A stretch of DNA of 64,000 bases from Ephydatia muelleri (taxonomy: Eukaryota; Porifera; Demospongiae; Spongillida; Spongillidae): positions 1,105,819 through 1,169,818 of the forward strand of contig JABACO010000006.1 in NCBI GenBank assembly GCA_013339895.1. Direction: 5' to 3'. Below are positions 33,301 through 43,295 of the stretch, piece after piece. A program made the position numbers and the translations under genes. Every line of letters begins with the position of its first letter. Position 1 is the stretch's first letter. The notes below the pieces were generated by a model. It was not told the DNA's origin and made no database searches. It was given only the letters and a program-made list of their open reading frames with translations.

Positions 33301-33983
33301 AACATGCAACACGGTGGCCATGTATACTACAGTATAAAGACAATTCGTTCCTGCTCACTGCACTGATTATTACACTACACAGATCATACACGGCTGTTTC
33401 GAGATGGACATTAGGTTGTTAATTAGAAAACGTATGTATATTACGGTACATTTCTTGTCTGGATCCCTTAGGAGCTCATTAGAATGTGGTTAATGTTCTA
33501 ATCCCTATTCGTATATTTTTTAAGCTGTTCTATATTCTGTTCGGCATTAAACAATGTCAATGCGCAGATATTCTTTCTTAGTCCACTAAAGTCGCGCATC
33601 TCACGATTTAATTTTATTTTGGCATTCCTGTATACGTTTATACATGTTTTTTAAACTCAGGCGCAAAAGCTTTGTGAAACAACCACTCTAAATGGAGCGC
33701 TATTAGACACGGGCCCCGGACCCGTATCATGGCCTACATTATATCGTTTTAGTCCTCGAAGGGTACATAACCCAGATATTCACCTGCATGCTGTACTGTG
33801 CATACCTTGAGCGGATTACAAAAGATAAGCCACATTCCACTGCCATGCTATAATGAGGGTCCGTTTACTCGTCCAGTAGGTAAAAGTGGGGACGAGACCT
33901 AATGTCCAATGAAACACCAAAGGATTGTGCTCAATAATCTTGGATAATTACAATATAGCCAGGGTGTGGCTAGGTGGGAGACA

Positions 33984-34564
33984 ATGCGTTTAGCGCTTGT
34001 AACAGTAATCGTGTTCTCATTATCATACCTATATGGAACGAAGGGCAGTAAGTCTAAGCTTTGTGTATTTCAATAGTTAAAACAGGTCATGGGGCAATAG
34101 TACTGACGTATACCCCATCGTCTTCCGCCCACTCCTAACCCTTCCTTCTATTTTGCTGTAAGAACGTTTTTAAGAATGGGGCAGGAGGGTGAACAATCAT
34201 GAATGAGGCTTTGAATGGTGCTTCTTCAGCAGAAAAATTATATCTCCTTATCTGTTCATTAATCGTGTACTCGTTTATTCTCTCTTAACAGCTTCGTGTA
34301 GTGCCTCCCATTGACACGTCTACTGCCGTTGGTGTATCAGCTGCCGTTACATTTATCCTCTCCTTCTCTCTGGGAGGTTTGGTGACTGCCATCATAATAT
34401 GTGGTTGCTACAACCCAAGAAGGTTCTCTTCTAAGACTACCAAGTCCCCTCCCCCAGTCCCTACTACTACTGCTGCTACATATGAGGTGGTGGGCATTAA
34501 TAAGAAAGAGGGCAATACATTTGAGTTAGAGAGCAATTCTGCATATGGAACAGGAAGACACTGA
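33984..34564 (+). CDS. RecE: mini-locus of signal exon plus membrane/tail exon
   Basis: Exon 1 (33984-34047) encodes a signal peptide with core LALVTVIVFSLSYLYG and ends at GTAAGT in phase 1. Exon 2 (34302-34564) encodes PPIDTSTAVGVSAAV, the RecD-type helix and the tail with TYEVV and LESNSAYGTGRH. Joined, they give 108 aa with almost no ectodomain. The acceptor homologous to RecD (ACAG at 34290) would run into a stop because of one extra base in the linker; a downstream TAG acceptor (34299-34301) keeps the phase. It may be a leftover of a receptor that lost its ectodomain exons, or a small adaptor-like membrane protein. Expression is unknown. Confidence 0.42.
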
Positions 34565-34868
34565 TAGGAACATTATTACATTGTGTTGTATCAGACACAT
34601 TTTAAAGCTTGTATTTTTTTGCTTATATATTAATTAAAGCTCATATTTAATTTCCCACAAGCTGATTGTGAATATGTACATGTCATGCAAAATAAATTAC
34701 TTGCATTATGTATTACTACATAATCTGCATAGATCGGTATCCATGGTTTCCTACTGTCACTTCTGCAATCTGAATAGCTGTGATGGACTTGTTAACACTC
34801 AGATTGGGGAGGGGGAGGAGAGGGGAATGTCTATGTTAGTTATCAGTACGTGTATGCCATGGATATGA

Positions 34869-35065
34869 CAGAGTATCTGCCCAGCCATTACGCACCTCTA
34901 TTGCACTTAGCCCTCAGTCTTGTCCAGAGCTATGGCTTTGTGGACTGACTACTGTTCCAGACAAATGAAGGTCAGTAGTTGCCAAACTATATAGCCATGT
35001 GCAGCTAACTTGCACTGTTTGGTCAGGAGTGAGATGGGCAAGTCTGTGGGCATGTCTTAGAGTCT
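34869..35065 (+). repeat. Duplicated 3' module, copy 2
   Basis: CTGCCCAGCCATTACGCACC, TTGCACTTAGCCCTCAGTC and later TGGTCAGGAGTGAGATGGGC match the other copies of this module. Confidence 0.75.
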
Positions 35066-35869
35066 TATGCACAGTGATGGTATATTTTGGTACATTTGTT
35101 CTATAATGCTATTATAGCTAAGGGAGCTTAGCAAAGTACCTAAATAGGAACACATATCATACATGGAAGTGAGCAAGTTGTTCATGAATTTCAAGGGCCA
35201 CTTTATCTAGTGGTCTAGTGCTACAGTATTTAGATTTCTTTGTTCTGTGTGAAAGTTTTGTTAGTACCAATGTAGAAGATAGGGTGTTGCTCATCCAAGC
35301 CCAATGTCAGGGTCCAGTCAGCTTTGCTATGTCCCTCACCTGATGACCAGGGGAAGGGTGGGAAAACATCAACACCTTCAAAGATTCAAATCAGAATCAT
35401 CTTCACATCTTGCCCTCTTGAACCCCATGAGTGTATTCACAGCCCCTTTTCAGGGTTAACCCTATGTGGTCCCATAAAGCTGTCTGGAGCTTATCATGTA
35501 TGTGGCACTACACTATAACTCCTAGAACACGACTGTTTGTCTGCCCCAAAGTGCTTATAATGGCAACTTCACATAACATACTTCCGTCACCATAGGTGTT
35601 TCCACACTTTCAATGCACCATCCAGTCCTCCTCCCCCTACAACAGGCTGTGTGAGGCACCTCTCAGGGTCATCCCTTGAAGCAGTCTGCCAGCTGCATTA
35701 CAAAACATTCCTTCCTAAGATGGACTGGTGTTTGCTGGATGTTATCTGCCACCTTGTGGGCAGGGGGAAGTACACACAAGAGATCTGGCTAAAGGTGATT
35801 TTTGCTTTCCAAATGTGTGCTTCTCACTCCAAAGGAAAGGGATGTCACCACAAGCCTCTGCCCATTCAA
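35066..35869. other. No gene seen; diverged direct repeat of 36.78-37.08 kb
   Basis: 35300-35500 shares CAGGGTCCAG.CAGCTTTGCTATG, CATCAACACCTTCAA and AGGGTTAACCCT.TGTGG with 36790-37075. The shared part flanks the 31-bp satellite on both sides and may belong to the LINE or to the satellite-bearing element. Confidence 0.5.
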
Positions 35870-36735
35870 GACTGCTGATCCCTGTTTGTGAAGTGTACAG
35901 CTGGACCAGCAGCTGTACACTCCACAAAGCAAGGGACCAGCAGCTGTGCATCCACAAAGCAAGGGACCAGCAGCTGTACACTCCACAAGGCAAGGGACCA
36001 GCAGCTGTACACTCCACAAAGCAAGGGACCAGCAGCTGTACACTCCACAAAGCAAGGACCAGCAGCTGTACACTCACAAGGCAAGGGACCATGCAGCCAG
36101 CTGTACACTCCACAAAGCAAGGGACCGCAGTGTACCCACAAAGCAAGGGACCAGCAGCTGTACACACCACCAAAGCAAGGGACCAGCAGCTGTGCACTCC
36201 ACAAAGCAAGGGACCAGCAGCTGTACACTCCACAAAGCAAGGGACCAGCAGCTGTACACTCCACAAAGCAAGGGACCAGCAGCTGTAACACTCCACAAAG
36301 CAAGGGACAGCAGTGTACACTCCACAAAGCAAGGGACCAGCAGCTTACACTCACAAAGCAAGGGACCAGCCAGCTGTACATCCACAAAGCAAGGACCCAG
36401 CAGCTGTACACTCCACAAAGCAAGGGACCAGCAGCTGTACACTCCACAAAGCAAGGGACCAGCAGCTGTACACTCCACAAAGCAAGGGACCAGCAGCTGT
36501 ACACTCCACAAAGCAAGGGACCAGCAGCTGTACACTCCACAAAGCAAGGGATCAGCAGCTGTACACTCCACAAAGCAAGGGACCAGCAGCTGTACACTCC
36601 ACAAAGCAAGGGACCAGCAGCTGTACACTCCACAAAGCAAGGGACCAGCAGCTGTACACGCCACAAAGCAAGGGATCAGCAGCTGTACACTCCACAAATT
36701 TGTGGACTGTACAGCTGCTGATCCCTGACCTTGGG
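35870..36735. repeat. 31-bp satellite with inverted units at both ends
   Basis: About 25 copies of a 31-bp unit (core AGCAAGGGACCAGCAGCTGT plus ACACTCCACAA). At the left (35870-35902) and right (36699-36730) a unit occurs in opposite orientation (for example TACAGCTGCTGATCCCT), making terminal inverted repeats around a tandem array. All frames stay open because the unit lacks stops, which produces long false ORFs on both strands. Confidence 0.9.
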
Positions 36736-37149
36736 TTGTATAGTGCCAAATCATAAGATACAACTTTTGCTTATCCAATGGACCTAATGCCCAAGGTCAG
36801 GGTCCAGACAGCTTTGCTATGGTTGTCATCTCAACAAGCAGGGATGCTGATTGAATTTGACCTAATTGAATGTCCCTCTCATGAGGACCAAGAGTCATCA
36901 ACACCTTCAAGATTTGAATTAGAATCATTTTCACAACTGCCCTCTTTACCTCAGTGCAGTCACAGCCCACACAAGGAAATTCAAATTCATCTACTTTGTT
37001 GCCACAGCAACCATCAACCACCACAGCCACCTCGTTTTGTAGGGTTAACCCTGTGTGGTGCAATAAAGTTGCCATGAGGCTGTATGGATGAGAACTGGAA
37101 GTTGAAGGTTTTACTGTGCTGAAGATAGACTTACACCATGCCAAATTGA

Positions 37150-37420
37150 AATTATCCACAAGGTGTATCCGCCCGTTTTACATGTGTTTTATGCGTGTGT
37201 GTACATGCTGCATATGCATTTGATGTATAACTTGTGTTTTCGCTCGTAGTACACGTGTTATCCACTCTATCGTTTAACGCGCGTTACTCTAGATGTATAA
37301 CAAGCGTTTCAGTCTACTTACGCATGTTATACACCGAGGTGTGGATTGCGTGTTTACACTTTGTATACAACGACCGCATTCAACCTGGATAAGCTTTGTA
37401 TATCCTAAGGCGTATAACCG
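37150..37420. repeat. Left subterminal repeat region of the CACTA element
   Basis: Contains GTGTATCC, GATGTATAACTTGTG, ACACGTGTTATCCAC, GATGTATAACAAGCG and GCATGTTATACACCG: dispersed copies of a roughly 9-bp motif in both directions, likely transposase binding sites. Confidence 0.65.
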
Positions 37421-37529
37421 GGAATTTAATTTGTCGTTATGCCGGGGATGTGCATGGTGACACGACACAACTGCAAACGTGATTGTATTGCTGACTTTTG
37501 CCGTCGTACTCATCATTCCCCTCTTTTGG

Positions 37530-37770
37530 AGCAAGGTTGTGGTATTGGTCCAGCCAAAGCCCCGGTGACATTGTGATACCAAACTGGTCACAGTCTCGGT
37601 CTGCAGCATTAGACATCAAGGTTACAAATACCCTCAAAAATTCTAAGATTTCAGATGCTTGTCAGACCTCAGGTGCCTCAGCTGCAGTGAGTGAAGAGGT
37701 GCTTTGGGTTGTCTCAAAAGAGGCTAAATGTGAGTGGAGGCGTATGGAGACTGGGAAATCACTGCTAATG
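37530..37770 (+). mobile_element. LINE C-terminal fragment within the CACTA element
   Basis: GDIVIPNWSQSRSAALDIKV and TNTLKNSKISDACQTSGASA align with DVLISNWALGKTAACDISVT and SPLNSNIMSEAGVTAGAVAQ of the LINE at 44640-44760. EAYGDWEI near 37740 recalls its ELYGAWGKEA. It is a second, diverged LINE piece, inserted into or picked up by the transposon. Confidence 0.65.
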
Positions 37771-38197
37771 AAACATTCTCAAGAATTGCTAGGCTCCTGG
37801 TCATCCACTCCCACTCATCCAACTCTGAACTCTAAATGCAATGTTCTACTGAATAGTGTTGTATAACTGGTTGCAATGATATGCAGAATAATTTATGCAT
37901 GCATATTGCCATATGATGTCAATTTCTTTCTTTACATGTACAAAGCAATATCAACATTTAGCTACCCAGTTTACCGCTTCAATAATACAGTATGATGAAT
38001 TTGCTACTGAAAAATGTATCTGTTTTCACATAATTAGCCTGATTAATACCTGTCTTAGAGTGGTCACAACATAAGCCTGCTGCTGCTGCGTGATGCCTGA
38101 GGCGAATGATTAATGATTTTTATCTGTCAACGCAATATGTAAATCAGCTGAAAATTTTATGTAATAATAGCAAATGAAAGCACATTTAATAATGGTT

Positions 38198-41143
38198 TTA
38201 ATAGCCGTGCTTTACCAATGGAGACACAACACAAACACAATCTTCTCCGTAATCAAATTGAATGTACTGATTGTTTGCAATAGCACACCTATTTGCTATA
38301 CGGCTCACAGGTATAAATGATGCTGGACCCTCACTTTCAAACAAGGTTGTCACAACTCTAATTGGGTCAGGGAAGTGATTCTCCCTAGGATGCTTTCCAT
38401 ACCAAGTAACTTTGGCAAACAGGTGGTCTGTATTTTTCATGCTGGGTTCGTCCGAAACATCAATATGATATGCATGCTTCAAGAAATACTGCACAATTCC
38501 AAATCTGTATGATGCAGCAGTGTGTAGGTTGACTTGCCCATCAGAATCATACCAGGATGCCATAACCACTGCAGAACGTTGAGATTTTGATTTTGCTGTC
38601 AAAAAACGTTCTCCGTGTATTTCAATATCACTGCAAATCAAATGTCGATGAGAAACTGGCTGCTCAAATTGGTTTATATTGGGATATAGTATGTGATACA
38701 CAGCCGACAAAGCAGTAAGTTCTATGTCATTTAAATATCTTTCATAACACTTTGAAAGAATTGCATGATGGTTTGATGAAAATATAGCATTAATGTTGTC
38801 ACCATATATATTTCTGGCATACATGTCTTGCTTATAAACATCCGCAATGGTTGACTGAAGAGATCCAACATGACATTCAGAAATTATGCAAGATTGGATG
38901 AAATCATGAAGGGGACAATCGAGTGATGAGTCACTTGCACATGATACAATATTCTGATAGGATGTAAATTTTCTCATTATCTGCATCTCAGGACTCCTCC
39001 AATTATTAATGAACGATCCCATCACTCCATTATAGCGCTCAAATGGAAATACCCAAAAGGATGAAATTGGCCCAAAGTCTATTATGCAATCTTTAAGATG
39101 TGCATGAAGATGCATGTTTGGTGTGCATGCTGTCTTTCCATACAGCTCTTCAAATGTTTTACAAAATCCAATTATTTTGGTGTCTGCTAATGAAACATCA
39201 TCAGGTGACAGTGATGACTGGGACAAAATGATTGATGCCTCAACAAATATTGTCCAACATGCATAATCCCTTTCTGGTAGAATACCTTTCAGTGCATATA
39301 ATGAATAAATATTTGTCCAATTACGCCACTGGTCTGCAGTGAGTTCACTAAATTTAGAACTTATTTTATACGGTATGCGTCCTATCTCAATTGGAACAAG
39401 CATACTATCAATTCTAGTTTGTATAATATCAAAGTCAGCATTTCCTAAAATTCCTCTATCCTTCCATATGCTTACAACATGCTTTGCTGTTCCTAAATAC
39501 ATATTGTGCATGGCATCTGTCACATGCTGTCTTATGATATCAAAGTAAGGAAGACGTAAAAGTTCACTGTATCTGACACCATTCTTTTTAATTACTTGCT
39601 GTACTTCTGTTGGGGTCCTTGCAGATTCCAATTCATGAATTGCAAGTAGATGTTGTTCCATACTTCGTGGAATCCAAGCATCTCTATCAAAGCCTGAATA
39701 ATCTAGCTTCTCTCCAAAGGACAGGCAGGTAAAAGATTTTAAACATTTAGAACACCCCATGGTAGCTGAATGACCAGAAAATCCGCACACCTTTCTAGTT
39801 GCAGGTACATCACAGGACACTGCAAGTAATGCACCACGAATACATATTGGTAAATCACATGAAGGAGAATCTGTTGTTATTCCTTCCCATAAGACTAAGA
39901 GTTCATCCACAAGTGGCTTTAAGTAAGGATTGATATTGCTGGGTTCCTTTGGACCAGGTATACAACCCACAATAATGACATTCTCCAACTTATATCGTTC
40001 TGATGTTGGTAAATTTAGAATAGCAAGATAAATTACACCTATACTGTATTGCGTGTGTTCATAAGGTTGAAACCAATCCACGTTAAGGATTAAACCTAAA
40101 TTGTATGGTACATCCAAAAAGGGTCTTCCATTTACAACAGTAAACTCATTCCATATTGCACCATCATAAATGTCAACATATTTTCCATTGAAACTTCTAG
40201 ACATCCATCCATCCAAATTAGAATAAATGCTCTTTCTGGTTATTAGGCTTTTAATTGTTATTAGTATACTACTATAAATGTATGTTTTTTGAGGTAAAGT
40301 CTTCGACATTTTTGAAAACTTGACTACTTTGCAAATTAAGGACTGGCAAGCAACTCTACGGCTCTTATGAGGGTGATTTGGAAATGGTACATGTGAGCAC
40401 CTATTTTGATTGGAAAATATCACGGCCTTTGCTTCACCACATAGAGTATCACACTTCGGACACATAACATACTGCAGAAGTTCTCTTTGTTCAACACTCA
40501 GTCTTGTTCTCATTGCATTCAGTGAAGAAGGAAATTGATTCATTAGGAGCTTTAATGATGAGTTGGATGGAACTATTAGTGAGATTAGAGCAATCATGAC
40601 TTTTAGGAAAGAAAGAAGAAGTTGCATTCCTCTGTCTGGTACATGAAATTTGAGTTGATAATAATTGAGGAACAGACATATGGCACCAAAAAGAAACTGT
40701 TTATCGTCGGATGCGAACCAACCGGTCTTAGAACCTTCAGGAGTGCTACAGCCTGTGCAATCAAAGGCTAAGTCATCGTAATCTGAATCGAGGACGACTT
40801 CTGTTTCCTGATAAGCATCTGCGTTTTCCATTACATTAACATTTCTGTCTTCGAGATGCAAGTCATCAGCCGCGGAAGTTGGCTGCTCTTCCGCCTCTTC
40901 GGTGCACAGCGTGTACCTGTCGTTCACGTTATCCATATCGCTGCTCTCTTCTTCCATATCAACGCTGAGGTTACTTGTTTCTTGTGACGTACGTGTATTA
41001 GTACCCTTTGTCGTATGACATTCCTTTGTCTGCATTCTGACCAAAGCGGGACATCCATTTCGTCGCATATGCCTGTAATAGACAGATCGTGATAAGTCTT
41101 GTTGACAAATCCAGCATCTGTATCGCTTATTTGGCCCTTCCAT
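38198..41143 (-). CDS. CACTA/EnSpm-like (tnp2-type) transposase, 981 aa, uninterrupted
   Basis: One 981-codon frame from ATG at 41143. The N-terminus holds a CCHC zinc finger (C10, C13, H25, C31: CWIC...YYRHMRRNGC), followed by an acidic linker (residues 55-120). The core shows the tnp2-family landmarks: NVDWFQPYEHTQYSIG with the likely first catalytic Asp near residue 355, NLP then VGCIPGPKEPSNINPYLKPL, CDVPATRKVCGFSGHSATMG (second Asp near 443) with a CSKC pair, DAMHNMYLGTAKHV near 541, and NMHLHAHL and FWVFPFERYNGVMGSF near 675-705. The enzyme would cut and rejoin transposon ends. With no stops or frame changes, the copy looks recently active or still constrained. Family assignment is by motif recall. 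Confidence 0.85.
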   Translation of the reverse strand: MEGPNKRYRCWICQQDLSRSVYYRHMRRNGCPALVRMQTKECHTTKGTNTRTSQETSNLSVDMEEESSDMDNVNDRYTLCTEEAEEQPTSAADDLHLEDRNVNVMENADAYQETEVVLDSDYDDLAFDCTGCSTPEGSKTGWFASDDKQFLFGAICLFLNYYQLKFHVPDRGMQLLLSFLKVMIALISLIVPSNSSLKLLMNQFPSSLNAMRTRLSVEQRELLQYVMCPKCDTLCGEAKAVIFSNQNRCSHVPFPNHPHKSRRVACQSLICKVVKFSKMSKTLPQKTYIYSSILITIKSLITRKSIYSNLDGWMSRSFNGKYVDIYDGAIWNEFTVVNGRPFLDVPYNLGLILNVDWFQPYEHTQYSIGVIYLAILNLPTSERYKLENVIIVGCIPGPKEPSNINPYLKPLVDELLVLWEGITTDSPSCDLPICIRGALLAVSCDVPATRKVCGFSGHSATMGCSKCLKSFTCLSFGEKLDYSGFDRDAWIPRSMEQHLLAIHELESARTPTEVQQVIKKNGVRYSELLRLPYFDIIRQHVTDAMHNMYLGTAKHVVSIWKDRGILGNADFDIIQTRIDSMLVPIEIGRIPYKISSKFSELTADQWRNWTNIYSLYALKGILPERDYACWTIFVEASIILSQSSLSPDDVSLADTKIIGFCKTFEELYGKTACTPNMHLHAHLKDCIIDFGPISSFWVFPFERYNGVMGSFINNWRSPEMQIMRKFTSYQNIVSCASDSSLDCPLHDFIQSCIISECHVGSLQSTIADVYKQDMYARNIYGDNINAIFSSNHHAILSKCYERYLNDIELTALSAVYHILYPNINQFEQPVSHRHLICSDIEIHGERFLTAKSKSQRSAVVMASWYDSDGQVNLHTAASYRFGIVQYFLKHAYHIDVSDEPSMKNTDHLFAKVTWYGKHPRENHFPDPIRVVTTLFESEGPASFIPVSRIANRCAIANNQYIQFDYGEDCVCVVSPLVKHGY

Positions 41144-41521
41144 GCTTTGTACGAGGGTAAAAAAAAAGCTGATGTGAAATTCGAAATTTTACAATTATGA
41201 CGAAATGCACGTGCGCATGGGCAGCTGCGGAGTATGATTCATTGAAATCGACTGCTTGAGTCTTTTGATGGACAGGTACACGTATTCACCAAGAAGATCA
41301 TTATATTCTGGTCCTAACAGTTTCGTTGACTCTCACGAAGTTTCACCGGAGATAGGCTGCAAAATGCTGAATCGTTTTACGGATCAGCTGGAAGATCTTC
41401 GTCTCGAATTTGTCACATAAGTATGTTACACATTATGGAATACAATTTTGCATGTGTTCTACATCTAAATATTAATAGGAACGAGTCAAGTAACACCTCC
41501 GGCAAGAATACCCTCCGCAGG

Positions 41522-41522
<1 letters not shown>

Positions 41523-41608
<86 letters not shown>

Positions 41609-41777
41609 TGCATGTGTGCGTGTGTGCGTGCCGGTGTGTGGTGTGTATGTGTGTGTGTGCGTGCGTGTGTCTGTGTGTGTGGATGTGTGTGTGTCTGTGT
41701 GCGTGTGTGCGTGCCGGTGTGTGGTGTGTATGTGTGTGTGTGCGTGTGGTGCGTGCCGGTGTGTGGTGTGTGTGCGC

Positions 41778-41813
<36 letters not shown>

Positions 41814-41815
41814 CA
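41523..41815 (+). repeat. Long (GT)n tract in the CACTA element
   Basis: About 290 bp of GT repeat with GCGTGCCGGTGTGTGGTGTG variants, lying between the divergent transposase and accessory genes. Confidence 0.95.
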
Positions 41816-41880
41816 GTACATGCACTTCGACAATTTAGGGTTCTATATGCAACAATTTATATAGTTATTCTTTTAAATAA

Positions 41881-42909
41881 AGCACTTCCTTACAATGATG
41901 ACATCGCGTCACCAAGATCTGTAATCTCTCGCGGTAGTAGAACACCAGCTCCAGTAGATGCGGTTTCTGCTATGTGGCATGACGTCAAATCACTTGTCGC
42001 CAATGAGATGGCCAAAGTGAATGAAAAAATGGAGGGAATCTGTCAGAAATTGAGTACCCTTGAAATCAAAGTGCAGGCGTTAGAGGCTGATAAAGGGACT
42101 TGTACATCAGAGGCCCCAGCAGAGCCTGCAAAAAGGAAAAGACGTACTCCGTTGTGTCTTCAGGTTTGCCAAGCTAAATTAGCAGCCATTCATTTGCTCA
42201 ATGCATGCATGCTTTCAATCGAGTAGAGCAGTGTACACAAACTTTTAAAATCTTTCAATGAAGGTTCACAACTCAGAACCGAAGAACCGTAAGCAAGCAT
42301 GCTTTTGTCAGTTCTGCTAAAAATTTTGATTCACATGCATATAGTTTGGAAAGTCCCCACAACGAAGGAGTTTGTAAGAAACTTCATCAGGAACTAAGTG
42401 AATTTCAATACATTGAAGTACAGTGTAAGTCACATGTGTTTTGTTCCAATTCGTTCATTTGTTCGATTTATTCAATATCTATTCTATTCTCTAGCTGCAC
42501 TAAGAACTTACAGGAAGTCTCTAAAGCGAGTAGTTACTGACGACCGCCAAAAACGAATAAGCGTTCGAGCAAGGCAGCAAAGGGTACGTGTGTGATATAA
42601 TCATAGCGTTACGAATGTAGTGTCATTAACTAGCTTTGGGAGCGCCGCAGTAAAGTCCTTACAAATGAAGAAATGGAGGCATGGAAGTGCATTGCAACTG
42701 GCATGATGTCGGAGGAAGAAACTACGGGTGATGGGAAAATAGAAAGAAGACGGCCTAGCTGGAGATCGGAAAGAATTAATAATTGGATGGACGAGCTGGA
42801 TAGACGGGGAACAGACACATGGAAAGTGGCCAGAAAAGAAAGGATTGATGGACCTCTTCTCCAGTTACAGGCCCCGGCTGGTTTACATGCCTGGATGGTG
42901 AAATCCTAG
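41881..42909 (+). CDS. Accessory gene of the CACTA element, exon-split
   Basis: Exon-like blocks: about 41881-42163 (DAVSAMWHDVKSLVANEMAK, then a coiled-coil-like KMEGICQKLSTLEIKVQAL and a basic KRKRRT) ending CAG|GTTTGC; 42345-42424 (HNEGVCKKLHQELSEFQYIE) ending at GTAAGT; 42495-42583 (ALRTYRKSLKRVVTDDRQKR, ISVRARQQR) ending at GTACGT; and 42634-42909 (LWERRSKVLTNEEMEAWKCI, MMSEEETTGDG, RRRPSWRSERINNWMDELDR) to a TAG. The last three join in frame; the link to the first block and the start codon are unresolved. A basic, coiled-coil second protein fits the accessory DNA-binding partner of CACTA-type transposons, by inference. Confidence 0.55.
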
Positions 42910-43089
42910 CCGCGAACACTGAGCCTTTAATTTGTTCTCAGATCTTGTGCATGCAATGCATTTACATGTACCTGAATATACGTTTTGATGTGATTAATTT
43001 TCTTTTCCTACTATTATAAAAATAAATAAGATAATGCGATCGTCACAACGCGTCATAAATATGCGGAGTTATACAGATAGTTTCGTTTT

Positions 43090-43295
43090 GCATTCACTCT
43101 AATAACGCTTGTTGTACGCTTGTTATCATCTCCATACACGGCGTTATACACAGTTGTTATCCATCAGTTATACACTAGAGTGTAAGACAGTCTCCTTCCA
43201 CTAGTTATCCACTGCTGTATACACCGTGTTTACCGCAAGTGTTAAACACGTGTAAGCAAAGTGGATACACGCATTCTACACGGTCGGAAAACATC
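43090..43295. repeat. Right subterminal repeat region of the CACTA element
   Basis: Contains GCGTTATACACAGTTGTTATC, CAGTTATACACTAGAGTG, CTAGTTATCCACTG and GTATACACCGTG, the same motif set as the left end. Confidence 0.65.

Noticed and set aside
33889-33910. GGGGACGAGACCTAATG as a solo end of the 5245 TIR element
   Set aside because: Only about 12 bases match the terminus; too short to support.
35728-36778. Open frames up to 277 aa on both strands
   Set aside because: The 31-bp unit has no stops in most frames; the translation repeats with the DNA unit.
41413-41864. Thr/His- and Cys/Val-rich frames beside the transposase
   Set aside because: GT microsatellite artefacts.
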